Below, piece after piece: positions 33,665 to 40,675 of a stretch of DNA of 40,675 nt. The stretch's first letter is position 1. The number at the start of each line of letters is the position of its first letter. Origin of the DNA: Saprospirales bacterium (GTDB lineage: Bacteria > Bacteroidota > Bacteroidia > Chitinophagales > Saprospiraceae); contig REEO01000032.1 of the NCBI GenBank assembly GCA_007695035.1, forward strand, positions 1 through 40,675. The letters are read 5' to 3'. The notes beneath the pieces were generated by a model. It ran no database searches and was not told the DNA's origin. It saw only the letters and a program-made list of their open reading frames with translations. A program made the position numbers and the translations under genes.

Positions 33665-34252
33665 ATGCAAAAATTTACCATCGTGATTAATGTATTCAAG
33701 AGTGTGGTTTTGCTCATCCTTGTTTTAACTCTGTCCAATTTGTCAGTTACAGCTCAGGATTCGAAAGATCTCGATACAGAAAGGATAGACCGGGCCAATA
33801 TTTTAAATCCGGCTTTTGTATTGGAGTATCCCTCCTCTAAATCATCTGTGTTTTCAATGGGGATGGGCTTAGGATACGGAGGCTCTTTTCCCAACCTCAG
33901 TACCAATGTTCCCTCGGGGTTTTTGTACGACTTCAGCCCTTTTTTGAATCTGCAGCATCAGTGGATATACAATCGGGCTAACAGAATGGAAAAGGGCAGA
34001 ACAGTGGCCGGCAACAGCGGTAATTTTATTTCGGCCCGCTTATTCATCAGAGGACCTTCACTTTCAAGTAATTTTGTCCGGAAATCCAATATCGAATTTG
34101 TCGTTGGCCCCACCTGGGGATTGAGGAGACAGTGGGGAGAGAATATTCACTTCAGCTTTGAATTTGGGCCGGTTTACTATTTCGACTTTAGGGGCAACCA
34201 GGGAGTCTTTCCTCTGATCCCTTACATTCAACTGGGAATTAATATAAATTAA
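33665..34252 (+). CDS. Exported small beta-rich protein, possible outer-membrane barrel
   Basis: 195 residues with a signal peptide (VFKSVVLLILVLTLSNLSVTAQ, cleavage near residue 31). The mature part shows alternating strands (SSVFSMGMGLGYGGSF, FISARLFIRGPSLSS, NIEFVVGPTWGLRR, IHFSFEFGPVYYFDF) and ends in an aromatic-hydrophobic strand (LIPYIQLGININ). That suggests an 8-strand outer-membrane barrel. The N-terminal ILNPAFVLEYP loosely resembles the NPA motif of PorP/SprF, but the length is about half, so the family is uncertain. It follows the T9SS cargo gene by 80 bases and may be its partner. Confidence 0.65.
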   Translation: MQKFTIVINVFKSVVLLILVLTLSNLSVTAQDSKDLDTERIDRANILNPAFVLEYPSSKSSVFSMGMGLGYGGSFPNLSTNVPSGFLYDFSPFLNLQHQWIYNRANRMEKGRTVAGNSGNFISARLFIRGPSLSSNFVRKSNIEFVVGPTWGLRRQWGENIHFSFEFGPVYYFDFRGNQGVFPLIPYIQLGININ

Positions 34253-34533
34253 CGTACCTTCTATGTGTTGTACCTGTGGTATCCTGAGCTGAACACCAAA
34301 TTACTTTATTATCTCTGGTTCATTCCGGGGTAATCTGAATTGGCTGAAAGTATTTCTTCTAAAAGGTGTTTGTCGGTTTTTGATTGCATTTGTTTTCAAT
34401 TTTTTAGTTCTAGTTTTTAGAGCATTGAATTCATTTTCAAAATGGCCTTTGGCTTAAAGTGGACTTACCGCAGAGCGATGTATTGAGCTGTGCCGAAATA
34501 GTTTCAGAGTCCGCTGAGAATCAGTCGAGTTTT

Positions 34534-34566
34534 TGCCTCTGCGTTCATGGCGGCCTTTGCGGTGAG
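34534..34566. repeat. ACGCAAAG...GCAGAGG dispersed repeat, copy 2 (reverse)
   Basis: Reads TGCCTCTGCGTTCATGGCGG then CCTTTGCGGTGAG. The reverse complement aligns with 23379-23416 by the CGCAAAGG and GCAGAGG words. Confidence 0.45.
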
Positions 34567-34733
34567 TCAAACAAGTTTGGAAAATTACGCCTCATATGGA
34601 TTGATCATTAATTTTGTTACATAAGAGCTGAGGAATGCATTTTTTTTAGCCCAATACATGAAGGCTGTGAAATAATTCTGTATGCTTCTTGTTCATTTTT
34701 TATGCTCTTTTCAATATCTACTCAAACTTATCT

Positions 34734-34763
34734 ATCTCGCGATTCACTAAATGTCTCTCAATA
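34734..34763. repeat. 30-base dispersed repeat, copy 2
   Basis: Starts ATCTCGCGATTCACTAAATG and matches 1989-2018 at about 26 of 30 positions. Confidence 0.45.
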
Positions 34764-34876
34764 GTAATGAAATGAGAATGCCGAAAAGCTGAGAATCACC
34801 AATCTTATGTAAAATATTTTTTCTATCCCGGTGGTTGGTTTATCTTTGAAGGTTTTACTGTTTCGGGTTGAGTAGA

Positions 34877-34884
34877 TATCTTTG
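34877..34884 (+). promoter_or_regulatory. -7 box (TATCTTTG) for uvrB
   Basis: Exact TAnnTTTG match 84 bases upstream of the uvrB ATG at 34969. A second exact copy is at 34841-34848, so two tandem starts are possible. The box overlaps the in-frame TTG at 34882, which argues against that TTG as the translation start. Confidence 0.45.
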
Positions 34885-34968
34885 AAAAGAGATCACGAAA
34901 GTGAGCAGCACTCAGGATATTTGTTGCTGCATTGTGAAGTTAGCCCGGAGTCAATTAAAAAAAAGCGC

Positions 34969-36996
<2,028 letters not shown>

Positions 36997-37083
36997 GGGT
37001 GAATAGAGGAAGATAAAGACATTGCTTTTTTTCACCTTTTCTAAATTAGATTGAGACCCTTCCTGCGGTTTTCCCAAAGAAAT

Positions 37084-37091
37084 TATCTTTG
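37084..37091 (+). promoter_or_regulatory. -7 box (TATCTTTG) for the thioredoxin-fold lipoprotein gene
   Basis: Exact TAnnTTTG match 57 bases upstream of the start at 37148. Confidence 0.45.
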
Positions 37092-37147
37092 CTGATAATT
37101 ATTCACTCGAAGCTTATGGTCTGTACTCATTTATTCCCAAGGACAAA

Positions 37148-37708
37148 ATGAAATATCCGTTCCCATCCAGGACTATACAGGCTGTATTTTTAATAGTAAT
37201 CATTGCCTGCATATTTTCATCCTGTTTAGTTTACTATCCCGATGATATAAGGGGGATATACAGCTATTATAAGGTAACAATGAAAGAGCACCCCTCATTT
37301 ATCCAGCGTCCCGATCCAAGCTTGTGTGAACTGGAGCCAATGGAGCCTATTATCGTGTATAGAATAAGGGGCGGGGAGTTAAAGGACTGTCTAAAGGGTA
37401 GCGCCAAATCGGTGGTCTATTTTTGGAGTCCGAACTGCAGTGCTCCTGTTTGTATCCCACCAAATTTTGCCCAGGAGTTCTCTTCCAGGCATGGAGTTGA
37501 CCTGTTCATCGTAGCAAATTATTACGATTACAGTGAAATGGCGGTTGATTTTGACCTGGAACGACCAATTTTTGGGGTAGATACTGAGTATTACAGGACT
37601 AATTTTACGGATAGATACTTAAGGAGATTTAAAGCTGATCTCTTTGACGAGAACTCCAGGGATGAGAACGATGTCGGCAGGTTCATTTGTTTGAATCTGA
37701 CAGTTTGA
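37148..37708 (+). CDS. Thioredoxin-fold lipoprotein, unknown role, probable C-terminal frameshift
   Basis: 186 residues. The signal peptide is followed by lipobox-like FSSC (Cys26). After about residue 70 a thioredoxin-like core is visible: GSAKSVVYFWSPNCSAPVCIPPNFAQEFSSRHGVDLFIVANYYDY. The two cysteines are separated by four residues (CSAPVC) rather than two, so it may not be a classical oxidoreductase. The annotated end (GRFICLNLTV) looks artificial. Adding one T in the TTT run near 37701 would continue as ICFESDSLIRIRSNIEDLVI to a TGA at 37744-37746, a natural end for this fold. The gene is AT-rich compared with uvrB. It is followed by the CPBP gene 55 bases later. Confidence 0.7.
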   Translation: MKYPFPSRTIQAVFLIVIIACIFSSCLVYYPDDIRGIYSYYKVTMKEHPSFIQRPDPSLCELEPMEPIIVYRIRGGELKDCLKGSAKSVVYFWSPNCSAPVCIPPNFAQEFSSRHGVDLFIVANYYDYSEMAVDFDLERPIFGVDTEYYRTNFTDRYLRRFKADLFDENSRDENDVGRFICLNLTV

Positions 37709-37763
37709 TTAGGATCAGGAGTAATATTGAGGATTTGGTTATTTGAAAGGTAAATTTTGAAAT

Positions 37764-38477
37764 ATGATAATCGACTGGCTTGTTTTTATAATTTTAGTTG
37801 CTGTTCCTACAGTCTATATCATCCTTGGATTTTACTATAAGGGCACAAAACCTCCGAGAGATCTGTTAAAATTTTACCTGTATGACAATCTTCCATTTCT
37901 CATTCCTGTGGTCGTAATTCTCATTCTTAATTTTTCCTTGATTAATCCTGATATTTCTGATATAGACCAGGGATTTCCAATAGAGGACAAATATATTAGC
38001 CTAATTGCCGGCATATTTTTGGTGCCGTTCTTTATTGCATTTCTCCCCACAGATACCAACTTTCCCAAAGAGGATATAAGGAATGTTAAGGAGATATTTG
38101 GTTTTGATACTGCCTTAATGCCGAATAATCTGATTCAACTGGCAGCGTTTTTTTTCTTTATTGTTATTGGTGTGGTTCTGGAAGAAATTTTCTTTCGACA
38201 ATTTATGTTTTCCTCTTTTCATACCACCCTCAATATTGAAGGAGATTGGTTGGTGGTAATCACAGCAATTATGTTTGGTGTCGGTCATTTGTATCAAGGT
38301 GTAAGAGGGTTTATATCGAGTTTTTTATTGGGTCTTGCAACCGGGAAAGTGTATTTGCTGACGGGCAATATTCTTATCCCGATTATTATGCACCTTTCTA
38401 TAAATCTTACTATTGTTGTCTATGCAATTCGGAGAATGATAGCTTTAAACAGGCTGAAGAAGAAGGGGCTTTATTGA
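37764..38477 (+). CDS. CPBP family intramembrane metalloprotease
   Basis: 237 residues with about six to seven membrane segments. The family motifs are present: EE at 140-141 with Arg145 in VVLEEIFFRQF (motif 1, EExxxR), a histidine in FGVGHLYQG (His175), and His210 with Asn214 in IPIIMHLSINL. These residues form the active site shared with eukaryotic Rce1, which cleaves prenylated proteins. Bacterial members include immunity proteins and stress-related proteases, and few substrates are known. The DNA is AT-rich. It converges with the DUF4143 ATPase gene. Confidence 0.9.
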   Translation: MIIDWLVFIILVAVPTVYIILGFYYKGTKPPRDLLKFYLYDNLPFLIPVVVILILNFSLINPDISDIDQGFPIEDKYISLIAGIFLVPFFIAFLPTDTNFPKEDIRNVKEIFGFDTALMPNNLIQLAAFFFFIVIGVVLEEIFFRQFMFSSFHTTLNIEGDWLVVITAIMFGVGHLYQGVRGFISSFLLGLATGKVYLLTGNILIPIIMHLSINLTIVVYAIRRMIALNRLKKKGLY

Positions 38478-38550
38478 GTTGTATTCAAAAGACCGGGCTC
38501 AATTGTGTAAAACAGAGGCATTGTATTTTCGTGGGACTCATTACTTTTTC

Positions 38551-39852
38551 TCACAAATCATTCAATCCCAGGTGTCCAATTGCGTAGAGGGGAACATTGG
38601 TCATCCATTCCTCCTTTCTGTAATTGGAGGTAGAGGTTCTGTAACAGTGGATGCCCGGATATTTGGCGGCAAAGGTTTTTAACGATTTAGATTTCAGGTT
38701 TTCAGCAGCCTTGACTTCAAGGGGGTAAATGGTACTTTGGTGTTCAAAGATAAAGTCAACCTCAGCATTGCCCGAGGGATTGGTCCAGTAATATATATTT
38801 TTTCCGTGTTTGGCCTGCAGTTCCTGACAGGCGAATTGCTCGGTCAAAGCTCCTTTGAACTCCTGAAATAAGCGGTTTTTATTGATCAGGGTTGTGATTT
38901 CGAGTTTGGCCAGGGCGCCCAACAGTCCCACGTCCAGAACAAACAACTTGAATGACTTTAAATCTCTGTAAGCCGCCAGCGGAAGACCGGCTTTTTTGAG
39001 GTTGTATATCCTGGTGATCAATCCGTATTCCTCCAGCCAGTCGAGGGCCGTTTCAAACTCTTTTGCCCTGGCTCCTTTTTTCATGAGACCGTAGACAAAC
39101 TTCTTATTTTCTTTAGCCAATTGACTTACTACACTGTTCCACACGATTTTAATCTTTGGGATGACCTCGCCCGGAGCATGCCTGGCGAAATCCTGCTGAT
39201 AGGCCAGTAGAATTTGTGTCTGCACCTCCCGAACATCCCGATGATTTTTTTTCTCTATAAAAGTTTGCACAGCCTCAGGCATTCCTCCCACAAAATAGTA
39301 ATCCCTCAGGACATTCAGGAATTCCTCTTTCAGCAGTGAAATGGTCTGCCAATCCCCATCGCAAACCAGATCATTCAATCTCTGATTTCCGGTCGCCCAA
39401 AAGAATTCCTCCAGATCCAGTGGATCTATTTTTACAAATTCAACTTTTCCAACCGGAAAGGATTGCTTCTCAAGAGCTATTCCAACCAAAGACCCTGCCG
39501 CTATAATGTGCAACTCAGGTAAATCCTCCTGAAAGTACTTCAATATGGTCAAACCATTTTCAGCCTCTTGTATTTCATCAAAAAGAAGCAGGGTCTGACC
39601 TGGGATGACTTTTTTCCCGGTTAAAATTTCAAGGGCCACCAGTACCCGCTGTGGATCCAGGCTTTCCTTAAACAGATCCCTGTATCGCATCTCCTTTTCA
39701 AAATTGATGTACAGGTACTGGTCGAAATGGGATTCGCCAAAGTATTTCATCATCCAGGTTTTTCCGACCTGCCTCGCACCGTGTAAAAGGACGGGTTTTC
39801 GCTTGTCGTGCTTCTTCCACTCCAGTAATTTATTCTCTAGTTTTCTCTTCAT
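38551..39852 (-). CDS. AAA ATPase with DUF4143 domain
   Basis: 433 residues, cytoplasmic. Walker A GARQVGKT is at 25-32 and Walker B LLLFDEIQ at 88-95, with a sensor-like HIIAAGSLVG. The DUF4143 part covers roughly 205-400 and includes the nuclease-like motif AEVDFIFEH...IYPLEVKAAENLKSKSL, which resembles a PD-(D/E)xK core. Such proteins are common as lone accessory genes in many bacteria and archaea and spread horizontally. The function is unproven, and toxin, nuclease and regulatory roles have been suggested. It is separated from the truncated uvrB copy by about 450 bases and lies in the segment bracketed by the uvrB repeat. Confidence 0.92.
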   Translation of the reverse strand: MKRKLENKLLEWKKHDKRKPVLLHGARQVGKTWMMKYFGESHFDQYLYINFEKEMRYRDLFKESLDPQRVLVALEILTGKKVIPGQTLLLFDEIQEAENGLTILKYFQEDLPELHIIAAGSLVGIALEKQSFPVGKVEFVKIDPLDLEEFFWATGNQRLNDLVCDGDWQTISLLKEEFLNVLRDYYFVGGMPEAVQTFIEKKNHRDVREVQTQILLAYQQDFARHAPGEVIPKIKIVWNSVVSQLAKENKKFVYGLMKKGARAKEFETALDWLEEYGLITRIYNLKKAGLPLAAYRDLKSFKLFVLDVGLLGALAKLEITTLINKNRLFQEFKGALTEQFACQELQAKHGKNIYYWTNPSGNAEVDFIFEHQSTIYPLEVKAAENLKSKSLKTFAAKYPGIHCYRTSTSNYRKEEWMTNVPLYAIGHLGLNDL

Positions 39853-39971
39853 AAGCTACAGTTTTCCTTCGGGTTATCTGCCATCCCACCTTTAGGTTCC
39901 CGGTGATAGAGCATACTGAAATCCTTGCTGCACAACTGACATCAACTGCATCAGCCATGTACCCCAGACAG

Positions 39972-39979
39972 CAAATATA
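39972..39979 (-). promoter_or_regulatory. -7 box (TATATTTG) for the DUF4143 ATPase gene
   Basis: Exact TAnnTTTG match on the minus strand, 120 bases upstream of the start at 39852. Confidence 0.35.
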
Positions 39980-40008
39980 CACCTTTTCCGGGGATAATAT
40001 GGCGTTTT

Positions 40009-40068
40009 TTACATTTTTTCCCTTGAAAAAATGTGAATTCCTACAAAAATGTGTGGGAAAAAATGTAA
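40009..40068. promoter_or_regulatory. 14-bp perfect inverted repeat, possible operator or element end
   Basis: TTACATTTTTTCCC at 40009-40022 and its exact reverse complement GGGAAAAAATGTAA at 40055-40068, separated by 32 bases. A third half-site, GAAAAAATGT, lies between them at 40025-40034 and forms a tight hairpin with the first. The array is about 30 bases upstream of the predicted DUF4143 -7 box, so regulator binding is plausible. A small non-autonomous element is an alternative. Confidence 0.45.
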
Positions 40069-40149
40069 TTGTGATGCAGTTTCCCCACTCTTCCTGGTAT
40101 TCTCCCGGTCGGATACTTCAGATCGCCGCAACCAATTTTTTGTGAGTAG

Positions 40150-40320
40150 TTATAGCTCCAAAGCTGTCCCATACACCACAATTCCATTTTCCACATCTTT
40201 TAAAAGAGGTGAGTACCCGGGTTTAGGGCTGAGGCTCCCCCTTTCTGTGGAATTGTAAACTTTGAGGAGTTGTGTAGCGGCTTTTTTCACCTCAGAGATT
40301 TTATTCTGCAGGAAGGGATA
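40150..40320 (-). pseudogene. C-terminal remnant of an unknown protein cut by the uvrB repeat
   Basis: The minus strand has a 56-codon frame ending in TAA at 40150-40152. It reads YPFLQNKISEVKKAATQLLK, then VYNSTERGSLSPKPGYSP and LLKDVENGIVVYGTALEL. The composition and codon use look strongly coding. It has no start: upstream it runs into the uvrB-like segment and meets a stop at 40342-40344. The family is not recognised. It is therefore the tail of a gene whose front is missing, because of a real rearrangement or a false join. Confidence 0.5.
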
Positions 40321-40675
40321 CCCGGAATGCCGATGTGATGGTTATCTTTAACGCGGATAAGATCACCAATTCCATGCAGCGTACCATAGACGAGACCAAT
40401 CGTCGCCGCGCCAAGCAGATTGCCTACAATGAAGAGCACGGCATCACCCCCATGACCATTTTCAAGTCCCGAGAGGACATCATGGGGCAGCGATCCATAC
40501 TTGACATCAAGGGAGGAAAGAAGGAGGCCTATGTGGAGGGCAGTGCGGGGACATCCGTAGCCGCCGATCCCATACTGGAGTACATGACGGCCGATCAATT
40601 GAAAAAACTAATAGAAGAGACCGAGCGAAAGATGAAGGAAGCCGCCAAAGAGCAGGACTTTATGTCCGCTGCCAG
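40303..40675 (+). pseudogene. uvrB: 5'-truncated second copy of the uvrB 3' region, running off the right edge
   Basis: From 40372 to the window end, 304 bases are identical to 36641-36944 inside uvrB. From about 40303 to 40371 the match continues at roughly 79% without gaps. In the uvrB frame this part reads SAGRDTRNADVMVIFNADKI then TNSM, against TAGRAARNAGGLVIFYADTI then TQSM in the complete gene. There is no homology further left, and a stop lies in frame at 40275-40277, so no complete UvrB can be made. The sharp change from diverged to identical suggests gene conversion, or an assembly join. Confidence 0.85.

Larger units (their letters stand above)
34253..34968. other. Non-coding stretch upstream of uvrB with two repeat pieces
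   Basis: About 715 bases without a gene. It holds an ACGCAAAG-type repeat in reverse at 34534-34566, a 30-base repeat copy at 34734-34763, and two exact TATCTTTG boxes at 34841-34848 and 34877-34884. No structured RNA was recognised. Confidence 0.55.
39853..40149. other. Non-coding stretch with a 14-bp inverted repeat
   Basis: About 300 bases upstream of the DUF4143 gene. It contains a -7 box at 39972-39979 (minus) and the inverted repeat at 40009-40068. The plus-strand frame at 39903-40145 has poor composition and is rejected as a gene. Confidence 0.5.

Noticed and set aside
38551-39852. DUF4143 ATPase with CPBP protease considered as a defence system
   Set aside because: No conserved defence partner, effector or nuclease-helicase set beside them; the genes converge and do not form an operon.
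39903-40145. 80-codon plus-strand frame
   Set aside because: Runs through the inverted-repeat array; no protein-like character.
40287-40598. 103-codon minus-strand frame at the right edge, similar to one at 36508-36867
   Set aside because: Both are the antisense of the duplicated uvrB segment; their similarity only reflects the repeat.

Overview
The window looks like chromosomal DNA of a Bacteroidota bacterium, most likely a marine or freshwater member of the Saprospiria/Lewinella-like group (genus not determinable from sequence alone). The evidence is secreted proteins ending in type IX secretion (T9SS) sorting domains (2237-3789, 5135-6091, 32533-33585), a PorP/SprF-type T9SS outer-membrane protein (20826-21914), families typical of the phylum (DUF2480, DUF4199, GSCFA), and at least twelve copies of the Bacteroidota -7 promoter box TAnnTTTG placed upstream of genes on both strands.

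Layout. 1-967 is gene-poor, with a possible minus-strand gene running off the left edge. 968-6091 holds unrecognised secreted or hypothetical proteins and a broken T9SS cargo gene. 6156-8481 (minus) pairs a WlbA-like sugar dehydrogenase with an exported serine beta-lactamase-fold hydrolase. 9113-9805 is an exported DsbA-like protein, facing the minus-strand scpB - DUF2480 - lytic transglycosylase run (12050 to 9846). 13462-19239 is a plus-strand housekeeping run: lipoprotein, exported MsrA, DUF2007, MOSC, cysS, DUF4199 membrane protein, M28 peptidase lipoprotein. 19440-25934 holds GSCFA, PorP, a glycosyltransferase, an exported thioredoxin-like protein and a PLP-dependent dehydratase. 26486-36996 carries a TonB-like protein, uvrA (minus), a Kdo/WaaP-type kinase, an M48 peptidase lipoprotein, a T9SS cargo protein, a small predicted barrel protein and uvrB (plus). 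37148-39852 carries three accessory genes: a thioredoxin-fold lipoprotein, a CPBP protease and a DUF4143 ATPase.

The genes mostly serve general cell biology: nucleotide excision repair (UvrA, UvrB), chromosome condensation (ScpB), tRNA charging (CysS), envelope building and turnover (transglycosylase, glycosyltransferase, WlbA, lipid-core-type kinase), and a notable set of exported redox proteins (DsbA-like, thioredoxin-like, MsrA, thioredoxin-fold lipoprotein) that could together maintain cysteine and methionine redox state outside the cytoplasm.

The most unusual structure is at the right edge. A 5'-truncated second copy of the uvrB 3' end begins near 40303: about 70 bases are diverged but in frame, then 304 bases are identical to 36641-36944 up to the window end. 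It abuts the C-terminal remnant of a minus-strand gene (40150-40320). The direct repeat brackets the three accessory genes. This is either a recombination or integration event or an assembly chimera at a contig end. Intergenic regions also carry several dispersed palindromic repeat families. No CRISPR array, tRNA, rRNA, insertion sequence or recognisable defence system was seen, and I found no convincing new multi-gene system.
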